Shown here in pieces: positions 46,601-59,051 of a DNA stretch of 64,000 bases. The position numbers and the translations under genes were made by a program. How positions within the stretch are numbered: position 1 is the first letter of the stretch; each line of letters starts with the position of its first letter. Below the pieces are notes generated by a model. That model was not told the origin of the DNA. It made no database searches and saw only the letters and a program-made list of their open reading frames with translations. Location: positions 436,823,785-436,887,784 of the forward strand of contig CM054059.1 of assembly GCA_028641055.1 (NCBI GenBank). The letters run 5' to 3'. This stretch comes from Alopecurus myosuroides. Taxonomy: Eukaryota > Streptophyta > Magnoliopsida > Poales > Poaceae.

Positions 46601-49111
46601 CGTCTCTTAGCACGACATCATATGCGTAATAAAAACTTAAGAAACAACTTGTACAATGCATTGTATCTTATTTGTTGTCTCTAAATTTAATGATTTGGAG
46701 CTCATGCGTGTATGTGATTGGTCTAGCACCTCTTTTTTTGTCTCTGGACACGTGCCAAAGTTGTATGTTAGCTAAGATATAACCTCACTATCTCTCTTCA
46801 TTAAATATAGTGACATGTAAGTAAAATACCTATAAAACCGTGCTAAGAGACTTGCATTGGCATAAGTCTCATCATCTCTCATCATTAATTGCACTGCCAC
46901 GTCAGATTTTTGCCAACATGCACTCATGATACTATCTATGATACCCCCCACTGTGACTAGTCTTAAATAATTCTATGAAACCCTTTGTAATCCTGGTCCA
47001 ATCACGGGTGGAACATTTGATTGGGAGACATAGCTGTCCTGTCAGGATAGGACCAAATAGTGTACTATCATATAGGGGCTGCCCAAGGGAGAGGAGTTTG
47101 CGGAAGAACGCGCAAGTGGGAGAGTGAAAAAAAAATTTGGATCATTCCAGGATACTTGTCTAAGCTACTCTAAAAAATATTCTACTATATATACTCTTGA
47201 GAGTGGAGAACTGAGTGCTAGCTCACTGACAGAGGCAGCTAGTGTGTGCCCAGCCAAGCCGGGTTCGAGTCCTAGTAAGGACCGAATTAAATAGGGTGTT
47301 ATACAGCGCGTAAAATCCGCTGTTGGAGGTCTCATATTCTAACAACGGGCAGACAAGAGAGGGATCCGTCCCCCTTGGTCAACGTTTATTCATTGGTTAA
47401 CTGGTGTAGGGCAAAAGTCTCATAGCTTTCTGCTTCGGTACACCCCCCTCCCCCCAAACTCAATACAAGAACGGCTAGGATTATTCCGTACCCTTTCATA
47501 ATTAAGGGCAAGATGATAATTAGTGAAATATTAGTTCATAATTATTGATTAATTAAGACATATCTGCCCTGTAGAAAGCACGTGTGGCCCAGTTACATGT
47601 ACGGTATAGGTACTCAATCCATGGGCATACAGGGAATACATGGAGGACACACTCTAACACCCTTCTCGTGTTTCGGCCATGGCATTGACGAACTCATCAG
47701 CGGCATTGACGCGTTGCCGCCGTATTGTATGGGACGAGCTCCCTCCGGATGCCAGCAGCGGAATCATGGCTTGTCGGGTCGTCGGTTGATGCGGGCAGCG
47801 CCGATGGCTGCAGGATGATGGTGTCGTCGGATAGCTTCTCAAGGAAGACGCTGATGGCTTGCACGCGGGCGACGCCGCTGGTTGCGCACCACTCGCTCCT
47901 GCACCCACCACTCCATGGCGTCGAGGAAGTGAGGAACTAGCTGCGAAGGTCCTCCTGTGCTCCATGAGCCGCTCAAAGAAGGACGCGGACGCGCTCAGCT
48001 GCTGCAGATGGACCACGTGCGGACGCGCAGAGCTGCTGCCGCTGGACTTCGTGCGGGCGCGTACAGCTGCTGCTGCTGGACCTTGTGCTACCGCTGCACC
48101 TCCCCCTGCTGCTGCACCACGGTCGCCGCGTCCTCTCTCGCTGGCATCTCCGACGTGTTTGCTTTCGGCGCATCTCCGGTCAGGGAAGCCGAACCCAGGA
48201 GCACCGGCATGGACGACATGGACAACGATGCATTATCATGCCTGCTGCTGCGCATTACCTCGCGACACAACCGGATCCAGGGACTCCGAAGTGGCCGCTT
48301 TCTCCTTCGCCTCGCTGCGCGTTATTGGGAAGTGGGCGGAGGCACGGTTAGATCGTATAGGAATACGTGGGTTATGGGCTTGGGTTTGGATCTCGCTGGT
48401 CCAATCTAATTAAAACTTAATTAGGGATTAATTAATGATAGAAGACAAAATTACCCTTCTAAGTTTAAGGAGGGGGGTGTACGGAAGCACAGCCCAAGTC
48501 TCATATAGGATATATGTATCTTCTAATTTATTTCAAGATCTAATTATTTTGTTAGATAATTATGGAAAATAATCGAGAATTCATTCTAATTAACTGGCAT
48601 CTAGAGTTCCTAGTTTTTCTCGTTAACATATACGTATGCGGCACAAAAATTATGGGAAGACCTGCGGCAAAGAACTACACATCCAAGTATGAGGGCAGGG
48701 AGATACAGATACCTCATCTTTTAGTGGGGAGCTTGGCATGATAGACTGAAGCTTCTTCCTCAACAAATCCATCTTACATGGAGACATGCTGTCATCTAAC
48801 TTGGGGTCTTGGATCTTCTTCTTGAGACACTGATACTCGATGCTATCCAAGATGTCTTCGGCTTCATAGAAAGCAGATTTAAGCTTGTTTAACAGTGGCT
48901 CCAAGCGAACCCTGTAAGTGCTCTCGCCGATTACTCCCATCGCCCGCTGCAGTTGTAGAACTTTTCTATCAAGTACCTTCAGATGCTTCGTTGCCTTGAG
49001 GTCTAGCAGGGTGAAACCTTTGTCGAGGAGCCTAGAAATTATGGGTGAAACGAGCCAACCTACTGCAGATACACCACATCTTACAGCACCAACGGTAATT
49101 GGATCCGGCAT
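43612..49111 (-). CDS. CC-NB-LRR disease-resistance-type (NLR) protein, 2 exons
   Basis: Exon 1 (49111-48713, 133 aa) is an Rx-type coiled-coil domain with an EDVID-like EAEDILDSIEY. Exon 2 (46014-43612, 800 aa) joins in phase 0 across a GT-AG intron, giving 933 aa. NB-ARC motifs: P-loop GIAGSGKSTLAQ (about 233-243), HFDIVMWVHVSQ, kinase-2 LLVLDDVW (314-321), GSRILVTSRT (346-355), RSPLAA in place of GLPLA (about 415-420), CFAYCSIFP (466-474), and IHD in place of MHD (543-545). About 370 residues of LRR follow, short for the class. NLRs are intracellular ADP/ATP-switch immune receptors. The usual C-terminal ending (PNHELIEHIPKG) is found in another frame right after 43645, so the last residues appear altered by a one-base shift. 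The intron (48712-46015) holds two transposons. Probably host-encoded; functional status is uncertain. Confidence 0.88.
46404..46962. mobile_element. Harbinger/Tourist-type MITE in the NLR intron
   Basis: The left terminus GACTAGTCACAATGAGGAGT and the inverse of the right terminus GACTAGTCACAGTGGGGGGT match closely, as do the next bases (ATCATA). TTA flanks both ends (46401-46403 and 46963-46965), the 3-bp duplication of PIF/Harbinger elements. It is 559 bp and non-coding. Confidence 0.9.
47215..47290 (+). repeat. tRNA-like B-box sequence in the NLR intron
   Basis: AGCTCACTGACAGAGGCAGC followed by GCCGGGTTCGAGTCCTAGTA gives a good B-box (GGTTCGAGTCC) but a poor A-box. It is probably a SINE remnant, not a tRNA gene. 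Confidence 0.35.
47424..48495. mobile_element. 1.07-kb MULE with gene-like cargo in the NLR intron
   Basis: The left terminus AGCTTTCTGCTTCGGTACAC followed by CCCCCTCC matches the inverse of the right terminus GGGCTGTGCTTCCGTACACC. AAGTCTCAT lies exactly outside both ends (47415-47423 and 48496-48504), a 9-bp Mutator duplication. The core (about 47650-48390) is GC-rich with long open frames on both strands, including a minus-strand RQRVNAADEFVNAMAE, and looks like captured gene sequence (Pack-MULE). There is no transposase. It inserted in the NLR intron without touching either splice site. Confidence 0.9.
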
Positions 49112-49287
49112 TGCGGAAGCTCTCAGAGGGGGGAGAGAAGGCTAGCTACGCTGCAGGTGTACACAGACTCTAAAGGGAATGTACCCGGTGACCTTGAAGA
49201 CAGCTAAGATACATAAACAAGTACCAGTTGAGAGATACAATTTGTATCCCACTGGTTAACTGTATAATAAGGGGGAACCGATAATGA

Positions 49288-49305
49288 CGTGCATATATAT
49301 ACTAG
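49288..49305 (-). promoter_or_regulatory. Candidate TATA box of the NLR gene
   Basis: The coding strand reads AGTATATATATGCACG about 185 bases before the start codon, followed by a moderately C-rich leader. This is a plausible core promoter. A 5' UTR intron is not excluded. Confidence 0.35.
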
Positions 49306-49309
49306 TAAG

Positions 49310-50451
49310 GCTAGCCACGGCAGAGAGCTATGATTTAGTCCAATGTAATTTTCTAAAATGATAGTTGGTGTACACGAACTTCTTAATACTCCGCGATGAT
49401 TAATGGACAACTATATCCTACTAAGGAAACAACAAAAGCTAACATGACTATGCTAATCTGAATAAGTTTCGATCCAATTTCAGAATAGACCATTCAGGCC
49501 TCATGGATGCGTAACCACTCTGGCATGGACGCGGCACAGTTGACCTTGAAGACATGGAAATTTCCAGCCAGATTCATACAGGATGGGTCAGTTTCTATCG
49601 TCTTATCGTTGGTCTGAGAAGCTTACCGTATTCCCGCGAATGAACAAGCTATAGCAAAATTACTTCTAAAATAATCAGTATACAAGATGATGTAAATTTT
49701 CTGAGTAAAAAGGATCTGGCCTATGCATCTCCTCCGGTGAAATTCGAAATTCTTTGAGAGATGTGGAAACAATTTTTTTGACGGAAACAATTCATCCAAG
49801 TAAAAACACACGGGAATGAAAGGGATTTACCCGAGTCCGGGAACTCGCTAGTTGGCGCTGACCTACCGAAGACCTGTGTCGACGGCGTTGCCGTAGACGG
49901 CTCGATTTTCTGATGGCGAGTCGCCTCCAGCCGCCAGATCGATGCGCCGCTGAAGCAGTGTCGGATCCAGATGGCACCCGCCAGATTCGGGGCCGGGTTT
50001 GCCCCCCCATACCCGCTCCCGACCCTTGTCCCCGCCCCTCAACCCGCCCCGAATCCGCCATTGGGTGCAGTTTTTTTTTCCAGACCCACCCCCCGTCAGG
50101 TTTCGGGGTACCCGATGGGTACCCGCCACAGCCAGCACAACACCTAACAACAACTCTAAACAACACCTAAAAACAGCATATATCAGCTCTAAACAACACC
50201 TAAAAACAACATATGAAGGCTATAAACAACACCTAAAAACATCAGCTATAAACATCACCTATGGTGGAGCCTATTGACAGGGGCCGCCTTGCCGAAGAAC
50301 ACCCCGCACGAGGACCAGATGGCCTACCGTCGCATCTTGTAGGAGCAACAGAAGGAGTTGGCCCAAATCCAGAAGAACCTAGAAGAAAGGAAGAGGCTCG
50401 AGGACACCTCGAGCAAACGATGTGCGGCCCTCTCCTCCACTCGCTACTCCC
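49310..50451. other. NLR upstream region and unassigned DNA
   Basis: 49840-50130 is GC-rich with repeated GGGTACCCG-type motifs. 50150-50265 is a small tandem array of a ~36-bp unit (CTAAACAACACCTAAAAACA). 50320-50450 has one plus frame reading QQKELAQIQKNLEERKRLED, a coiled-coil-like segment that looks coding but is cut off by the LTR at 50452. No gene is assigned. Confidence 0.4.
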
Positions 50452-51960
50452 TGATACGTCCATTTTGCATCACTATTTTATATTGTTATTTTCTGGTATT
50501 CATCGATATATTTCATGTTATGATGCATTACTTATGTTATTTTATCTTATTTTGCATGTTTCATAATTTTTGGAGAATAAACACCGGGAGCAGAAATCTG
50601 ATGGAAAAAGCACCGTCGAGATACCCTATTTCAGAAGATCAGGAGAAGATGGGGAATACCTGAGGAGTCTTAGAAGTCCCGAGGAGGAATCCAGCCAGAG
50701 GGGCACCCGGAGGGGGGGCCACCACGGGCCCACACCACCAGGCGGCGCCCTCCCCCCTTAGCCGCGCATGGGGGTGGTCTGGCCCCTTGGTCCACTTCTG
50801 GGCGCCCCTTTCGCGTACTTGACCCCGAGGGAACCCTAAACCCCAGAACATCATCAAAGATATATTCCGCCGCCGCCTCGGGGCGGAAAAGAACAGAGAG
50901 AGAAAAGCTCTCCGGCAGGGACAAGTCTGTCGGGGAAATTCCTCCCCTGAGAGGGGGAATCATCGTCATCGTCACCGTCATCGCTCCGGGCATCATCAAG
51001 ATCATCATCGTCATCATCATCACCACCATCACCATCACCCTCATCATCCACCTTCATCCCGTTGTAACAATTAGGGGTCTTTATCGTTGCTCTTCACTAG
51101 ATCTCTCTCCCGGTGTGGATTACTTGTTAGTACTTGATGCTTGTGTGATTTGTCGGTATTTACACTTTGTGACCAGATTGTTATTATCCATTATATCACC
51201 TCTGATTATGATCCATATGATGTCTTGTGAGTTGTTCATTTAGTTTTTGAGTACATGGGAGAAGTCATGATGTTAGTAGTTGAATTATGTTGAAGTAATA
51301 TATAGTAGTTTGGTATTTAAGTTGTGGTGCTATTCTTCTAGTGGTGTCATGTGAACGTCGACTACATGACACTTCACCTTTATGGGCCTAGGAGGATGCA
51401 TTCTGTATTTGGCTACAAATTATGGGGTTGCCGGAGTGGCAAAAACCTAAACCCCCGTTAGGAAACCAATGCACGAGGGAGTGTAGGAACCCGGAGTTTT
51501 AAGGCTGTGGTTAGATTTTTCTTAACTACTTTCTTGTATTTGCGGATGCTTACGAGGGGTATAATCACAAGTATGTATTAGTCCTAGTTGAGCGGTGCAT
51601 TAGCATAGGTTCACCCACAACACTTCACGAACCAATAAATATTAATCAGCCGTATAAAACGAAATCATTTGACGAAATTCTCATGTGTCCTCGAGAATGT
51701 TTGGTAATCATAAGTAGAACAACCCGCGTGTCCTTTGCTCTCAAAAGGATTGGGCCACTCGCTGCAATTATATTTACTGCATTTTATTTACTCGCACTTT
51801 ATTTATCTGCTATATCGAAAACCACCAAAAACCCGTTTGCTAGTGTTTACAGTGAATTCTCTATCCAAACTGCTTGTCAACAACTTCTGCTCCTCGTTGG
51901 GTTCGACACTCTTATTTATCGAAAGTACTACGATACACCCCCTATACTTGTGGGTCATCA
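50452..51960 (+). repeat. 5' LTR of a plus-strand gypsy-type retrotransposon
   Basis: Begins TGATACGTCCATTTTGCATC and ends CTTGTGGGTCATCA, so TGAT/ATCA termini are inverted. Length is 1509 bp. A primer-binding site follows directly. It contains a CATCATC-type microsatellite (about 50960-51055). The rest of this element is interrupted at 52096 and its 3' LTR is not in the window. Confidence 0.85.
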
Positions 51961-51971
51961 AGACTATTTTC

Positions 51972-51989
51972 TGGCGCCGTTCCAGGGAG
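51972..51989 (+). other. Primer-binding site of the plus-strand retrotransposon
   Basis: TGGCGCCGTTCCAGGGAG lies 11 bases after the LTR end. The same TGGCGCCGTT...GGGG motif follows the 5' LTR of the neighbouring minus-strand element, supporting the assignment. Confidence 0.75.
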
Positions 51990-52095
51990 TGAAGCGCTAT
52001 TGGTAAGAGAAACTTTTACTGCGAGTGTTGTTTTTATTTCTGTCTGCGGCTTTATTTCACTATGGAGAATATTTTTGGTTCTCTGTTTAGGGGTA

Positions 52096-53685
52096 TGTTG
52101 ATGGCAGAGTTGATGAAGTTGTTGGAAACCCCAAGAGGAGGGTGTGATGAGCAAGCGGCAAGAATTTCCCTCAGTTAAGAACCAAGGTTATCAATCCAGT
52201 AGGAGGAAGAGGATCTCAGGAAGGTTGATGCCACTAACGGTGGTGCTGGCGCTTCACCGGTGTCAGCAACAACGTGGAACCTGCACACAACACAACCAAA
52301 ATACGTTGTCCCAACAGTACGGTGAGGTTGTCAATCTCACCGGTGTTGCTAAAAAACAAAGATTAGACGTATAGTGTGGAAAAATGATGTATACTTGCAG
52401 TAAGTAAAGAAAGCATAAAATAGTTGTGGTTTGTTTAACAGTGTCGAAAATGGACCGGGGTTTATAGGTTCACTAGTGGTGTCTCTCCATAAAAGATAGC
52501 ATGTTGGGTGAACAACTTACAGCTGGGCAATTGACAAAGAGAGGTTGCACCGTAGTGCACATATATGACATGAAGACTACTATGATATTTTGTGCGGGCA
52601 TTACAACAATATACATAGACCGACATCCATCTGCATCTATGACTAATAATCCACTCTCAGGTTATCATCCGAACCCCCTTAGGTATTAAGTTGCAAGCAA
52701 CAGATAACTGCATTAAACAAGGTGTGTAATGTAAGTAATGATTATGCGCGCGGGCACTCTCACCGTTGTTTTTTCCCTAATGGCAACAACACATCCCCCT
52801 TCACGTTTCTGTCACTCGAGCATCGTGGTGAGGAGGCATGAACCCACTATCGAGCATAAATACTCTCTCTTGGAGTCACTAGCAACTACTTGGCAAGAGA
52901 AACCACTAGCAATGGAAAGCATGCAAGATCGCAAATAGCATATGCAAATAAAGACTATAATAAACTTGGCATAAGTTCAATATTCATCGGATCCCAGCAA
53001 ACATAGCACATAGAGTTACATAAGATCAATCTCGATCATGATAGGCAGCTCACGAGATCTAAACATGGAGGCATATGAAAAGAAGACAACCATCTAGCTA
53101 CAGCTACAAACTCGTAGTCCAAGGATGAACTACTCACACATTACTCCGGAGGCATGCATGGTGATGGAGAGGCCTCCGGTGATGATCTACTCTCCGACAG
53201 GGTGCCGAAAACAGCTTCAGAACCCCCCTGATATAGGGTTGACAGTGACGGCGGCTGCGGAACTTTGCGGGGATTTTTGATCAGGTGTTTAGGGTTTTCC
53301 ATCCGGGGGGATTAAATAGGCGAAAGGGAAAAGGCGGTCGAGCTCCAGGGGACCCACACCCATAGGTGGCGCGGCCAGGGGGACGCGTGCCACCCTATGG
53401 TGTGGCCCCCCTGTTGCCCGTCTTTGACCCCTCTTTGGTGTTCTGGATGCTTCCGAGGAAAATAGGCACTTCGGGCTTTGTGGGGTCTAATTCCGAGAAT
53501 GTTTCGAGAACAACTTTTCTGAAACCAAAAACAGCAGAAAACAGGGAACTGCCACTTGGCATCTTGTTAATAGGTTAGTCCCAGAAAACGTATAAAAATG
53601 CTATAAATAAGGGAGAAAACAAGTAGCAATTGACATAATATGATCATGGAGCATCAAAAATTATAGATACGTTGGAGAGGTATCA
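52096..53685 (-). repeat. Left (3') LTR of the minus-strand retrotransposon
   Basis: In element orientation it starts TGATACCTCTCCAACGTATC at 53685 and ends CATCAACA at 52096. Length is 1590 bp. By eye it differs from the visible right LTR by several percent, with single-base changes spread throughout. Confidence 0.9.
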
Positions 53686-53703
53686 AGCATCCCCAAGCTT
53701 AGT
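53686..53703 (-). other. Polypurine tract of the minus-strand retrotransposon
   Basis: The element strand reads CTAAGCTTGGGGATGC directly before the LTR start TGATACC. This purine-rich position is where plus-strand DNA synthesis is primed in this family. Confidence 0.7.
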
Positions 53704-54746
53704 TCCTACTCGTCCTCGAGTAGGTAAACGATAAAACACAATAATTTCTGAGGTGACATGCTACTAACATAAACTTGATCAATCTAATGTAAAATCATAT
53801 GCACGCTGAGATCATAGAACTTCAAACACAAATATGATAAATAGAACTTTAATAATAAAGCATAACAATTACTTTGCATCACGAAGAGTAACTCAAATAA
53901 ACGATCATGAATAATAATGCAACGAAAGGTAAACATTTGTTTCAGGTATAGAGAAAGCATGGTAAAGTGATATTTCGATAGTCCTTAAGAGTGGGGCAAA
54001 ACATACATGTCAGGACACCTTCAAAGTTCATGAGGAAGACTAGAACAAATAATTTAAGAAAAAATAATATCACATCATGAAGTAATTATTGATGCTTATG
54101 GGACAAATGCACATAGAACTCAGAATGGCAAAAATGCTCTCTCAACTGTGCATAAAGTTAGAAGATGGAGACTCAACATAAAAGTAAAAGAAAGGCCCTT
54201 CGCGGAGGGAAGCAGGGATCACTCATGTGCTAGAGCTTTTATTTGATTAAACAGAGGTATTAAAAGTTTGACACTCCTCTCATCCATCTTGCACAAACCA
54301 TGGCTAGCCGAATCCTCGGGTGCCTGCCAACAATCACATACCGTGGAGGAGTGTCTATATTTTGGGAGATGTATGCTAATATCAACGAATGGTAAACAGA
54401 AAATATAGTACGTCACAAGTCAACTTGATTCACAAGAGCAGCTCCCATGGTGAAGGACGCAACTGGTGTAGAAGGTCATCCTTCTTTCTCTTTTGTTTAC
54501 ACAATTATGCTTTGACTGATAAATCAGGGGCAAAAATAGTGAAGAGAATTTGTTTGCATTAATTTGGGGCTGGGCACCCCGGTGCCAGATATTCTATCAT
54601 TTGGATAAGAGATGAAGCCACTAGTCCAGGGTGTGAAATCCAATCAACAAGTGAGATAAAGATTCTCTATTTACGTCCTCATGAGCAAAAACAGGAACAT
54701 AAAGCAGGAGTAATTTTGAAGGTTTTAAAGGTAACACATGAGAAAT
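53704..54746 (-). other. Non-coding internal region of the minus-strand retrotransposon
   Basis: AT-rich, no open frame of note. It continues after the solo-LTR insertion at 59052. No polymerase motifs on either strand. Confidence 0.6.
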
Positions 54747-57700
54747 TGTAACACCCGGGGTTTTTTCCCCAAACTAGTAATTGTCTCTTTTCTTTTTCGC
54801 ATCATGCATCAAGCCATCATGGCATTCACATTACAACTCACAATTAAATGGTTGAAAATTCTAAGTTCCACAAAAATTTAAGTTGAGTTTGTGGCCTCAA
54901 AACTATTTTTAAATAGTGAACAAACAATCTCTGAATAAAAATAAAACCAGCTGAAAGAAAAAAATGTTTTGAGGGAGAGAGAGAGCAACCCAGCAGCCAA
55001 GCCTTGGCCGAACTGGCCAATTTTCGGCCCAACTAGGGAACCTAGGCCAAACCGGCAGCCAACCCAAACCCTAGAAATCTCATCCGGTTCCCCTGGTCCT
55101 TTTTACAGCCGCCACCACGCCTCCCTTCTTTTTTTCGCGATCAGGTCCCTCCACCCTTCCCCCACACGCACGCAACACACGCACGGGAGAAACCCCCCTT
55201 CTCCTTCGCTTCCTCCGCTCGCTCCCGAGCGTGGAGGCGCCCGCTCCCCTCTCCCATCTCCCCCTCGCACCGAGCAGCGCCGCCCTAGACCCCAACCCCT
55301 TCCCGTCGAGCGCCGCCAGGGGGGAGCCCAGCTCGATCCCGTCGCCGTCCTCCTTCCCCGAGCTCCGGCCACCCCCCTCCCGCGCCGAGACGTCTCCCTC
55401 GAGTGCGCCACCACTGCCTACTCCCGTGGCCTCCTCTCCATGGCCGAAAGCCGCGCCCCCGTCGCCGGCATCCTCTCCTCCCCGACCACCTCCGCCTTTG
55501 CAGCATCCCCGGGCCGGCCAGGAGCTCGTCCCCGCCAAGCCCCGCCTCGAGTCCCCGCGGCGGACGTCGCCGACCCCGTCGCCCTCCTCTCTCTGCTCAC
55601 TGCCACGGCCGGCCGCCGCCCTCTACACAACTCCAGCCACACGCCTCCCTCTGCGGTGACCAGTGGTGCGCCACCACGGAGCGCCGCCTGCCTCCTCCTC
55701 TATCCTCCACCCGATGAGGCCGGCGAACCTGGGCCTCTTTCCGCGACCAAGACGGCAGGGGCGCCGTCATGCTCCTCACCGCCGTCCTCCTCGGCTTCCG
55801 ATGCTCGCTGCTCCGAGCTCCGACCTCCACTTCGATACAGCTGCCCTAGCGCCGTTGGTCTTCGCCCGCTAAGTGCTCGAGCAAATGCCACAAGAGTTCA
55901 TCGTCGTGCTTTCATTCATGCTCGTTGACCCGATATGGCGCGGCTCCGTATGCACATGTGCTTGCCTACTGTGTATGTGTCTGTGTTCCATTGCTGTGAA
56001 GCCGATACCTCAATGCCGTGAACCCGAAGACCACAGCAACAAGATACTCGTGCTTGTGGTAACGCCAAGTCCGACTCGACAACCATGCCAACTCCTCGGT
56101 GACAAGGCCACCACCAACAGGTACACTTACGTGCCAAGATCGCCATCGACCCCGAGGACCGACCACCAACAAGATCTCCCACCGCTCTCCGTATTCGTCT
56201 TGTGTTGGCCGCCGTTGTGCGTGTCGTGAACCTCGACTATCGGAATTGTCAAGTCCTCCACCGACCACGAAGCCAATGATGTTACGTTTCGACCACAACT
56301 ATTTCCACTACGAAACGAGTACGACTACTTCCTCGGCTACATGGGAACGAACAGCTACTTCCTCTACGTCCGAAGATGCTACCTTCGAATCCGAAGACCC
56401 TCTTTCCGACGTGCGAACCCAAACCCTATCCCTTATACCTATATGACCTATTTTCTATAAAATGTCATCTGTTTTACGAATGTCATATCATCATGTTTGC
56501 ATCACATCTTTTGTGGGTTACGGGTAACTAACAATCACATAACAATTAAATATGGGATGTGTTGGGATGTTATATATCTAGTCCCGGTTCCATTTAAACT
56601 TGTGTAGCTCATCGATATCTTGTTATACATGTTAAACAACATTTAATCTTGATGGGTAGATAAATAACTCGAACCTCCTAAATTAGATGTTGGGCTTCCG
56701 GCTCAATTTAAATTGATTTAATTGCATAAATCATAACTAATTCATTTTAACTCCAAATTTGAAAAGTAAAATATGTTTTCCAATGAAAATTCTCTAAACT
56801 TTGCAAATATCAACTTTGTTTTCTGTTTTGAACAATTTAAATTGCTGAAAACAACTATTTCTTAATTAATGCATTTAAAATTGTCAATTTAATAACTGGC
56901 TCATCTAAAATCCAAATTCAACAAATGAAATATGTATTCCAGCTAAAATTTGGTGTGCTTTCCAAATATGAATTTTGTTATCTGTTTTTAACAATTAAAA
57001 TGGGTGAAAACAATGAATGTTTGTGTAACTCACTTAAGAAGCCAAATTTCTTAGCTTAATAAATAAAATTTCCAAACTTGGTAAACAACATTTTCAAATT
57101 GAAGCTATTGTTGTTTTCTTATTGTTTTCATCATCCATGCATCATTCTAATCAACTTTCACATGATGGTTATTTGTAGATCATTTAATTCAACATTAATT
57201 CATGGGCTTTTCCATATGCAATCCAAATTGCATATGGGCCCATTTAAATATGTTTACCCTGTCAACTGGTTTACTTTGATGCACCAATTAATTGTCATGC
57301 ATATAAAATAGGATCATGCTGGATCTTTTGCCGTAGTAGTAATTGTTGCATCCGGTGTTTGTTCTAGTTCGTTGCTTCTTCGCGGATAGGACGTTGAGAT
57401 GATGTGAGCAACGACAAGTTCTTCGGATGTACCTCTACTTGCTGGATTCCAGGCAAGTATACCCACTTGCTGCCAAATGGCTGCCTTTCATCACTTGTTA
57501 CCGATTCTTTCCGTTGTTCTTATGCTAGCCTTATGATTTGATGCTTGTATCTCGATCCTATCATATGTTTACCTTGCAGCCATGATATAGCCTTCCTTCC
57601 ACTTCCTATTAACTGTTGTTTGTTTACCATGTTGGCCCTTGTGTCGTAGTTGCATGCTTAGTGTTGTTTGCGCTCAAGTCTTGTTGTCCGTCTTATCACC

Positions 57701-59046
57701 TGTTTAGTTTGATAGTTGGGTTTCAACTGAATCAACAACATGTTAATGTTTTGGGTAATAATAATTTGATGATAAGGCACCGGCAGGAGGCCCGGCGTGG
57801 TTTTGAGGCCTGCTAGTGTCGACCCTGATTAGGAAAAGGGTCTTGTCCATTGATCCATGATGAGCGCACTAACCGCATGTGGGAAGCGAGTATGGGCGCC
57901 CCCCGCAACTCTGAGTCGATTCGCATCTCGTCCAAATCGCCTCATTTAGTTCGGGTTTTCCATTTGCCGCATGCATATGCAGGTGCGAACCCTTGGCGCC
58001 AGGGTGGAACTTTTGTAGTCGGCATTTAGGGAGACACGTTCTTAGAGTGCTATGAGGGTCCCCTTTTCTTCGTGGGGCTTAATTAGCCGTGCGCTCAATT
58101 GCACAGGGTTCTTTAGGCTTGATGCGAAGAAGAGTTGGGTTGTGTTGAGTGCCTCGCTTGGTGGGTTTGCTCCCCGCCTGGCGGATCATTCTTACGTGTA
58201 CGACCAAATTGGTGCATCCCTGCAGGGTTAAATCTTCTCGAGAAGCCGTGTTGTCCGCGGTTATGGATGACTTGGTGAAAGTGCTGGCTAACAAGTACTC
58301 AGACAACTTACACTTAACGATGATAACTTGACTAGTAATATAGATTACCTCCACCATAAAAATGAATGTCACCTTAATCAACAGTGTGAGTTTCCTTGGG
58401 TTGCTTCCTTAGTAGGGGGTAACACTGGATGGGTATTGTTTGGTGAGTAGTTATAGTTGGTTTTGTCGCGCTATCTTATCCCTTCCTTTTAGCCGGATGT
58501 TGTAGCGAGTCTCTGTAGTTAGTTAGTGCAGCCCGCTGCCGCTTCTTTGCAATAATCCCTTCCTTTCCGTTGTACCCAAAGTATTTGTATCTTGTGATGA
58601 TTGGTTACGCTGGTATCTCGTGAGTATGGGTTATCCACTTGCCAGTACTTAACCGTACTGACCCACGAATCCCCTTTTCGTGGCTGCATATTCCACATTG
58701 CAGTCAACAGGTTTGAAGTCTGATGATGTTAGCTTGGGAATCCCTCCGGCTTGGCCTGGGCAGGGATTGGACGCCATCGGTTATCTTCAGGACTCTTAGT
58801 CCAATTTGTATCTTGTCCGTAGTCGTACACTATGTTGCTTCTTCCGCTGTTACTTGGATCTTTGTATTGTATCAGTTGTATCCTTGACTCGTTTGAGTCG
58901 TCTTGTATATACCTCCTCTGTTGTTGTTGTGGATTATTCGTGAACTGTTGTAATGATTATCACAAGTGGCAACCTGGAATCGGTTATTATGTGGATTTTG
59001 GCGGAAATGCTGAAATCTGCATAGTGCCCGATCTCGGGGCGTCACA
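54747..59046 (+). mobile_element. 4.3-kb solo LTR with GAAAT target duplication
   Basis: Starts TGTAACACCCGGGGTTT and ends CTCGGGGCGTCACA (TG...CA). GAAAT is present on both sides (54742-54746 and 59047-59051), an exact 5-bp duplication. The terminus does not recur inside, and no polymerase or primer site is seen, so it is one long LTR left after recombination between two. The first 1.2 kb (55000-55900) is very GC-rich and open in several frames, including a 319-codon frame at 54969-55928 (Pro/Ser/Arg-rich, no known domain), probably a leader. TGTAACACC starts and LTRs of this length fit several Triticeae gypsy families. Confidence 0.85.
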
Positions 59047-59051
59047 GAAAT

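Noticed and set aside
47215..47290. Possible functional tRNA gene
   Set aside because: The B-box is good but there is no acceptor-stem pairing or proper anticodon arm. Kept as a SINE-like remnant. The same applies to 16474-16545, 11235-11335 and 11527-11622.
47859..48413. 184-aa plus frame as a gene in the NLR intron
   Set aside because: It is inside the MULE, crosses several equally open frames and has no domain. It is more likely captured and scrambled gene sequence.
50940..51060. CATCATC-rich tract, considered as a CRISPR-like or regulatory repeat
   Set aside because: It is a simple trinucleotide-type microsatellite inside the LTR, with no spacer structure, in a plant genome.
54960..55900. 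Multiple long open frames on both strands as possible host genes
   Set aside because: They lie inside a solo LTR with exact TG/CA ends and 5-bp duplication, and the openness follows from GC-rich sequence. Treated as LTR content.
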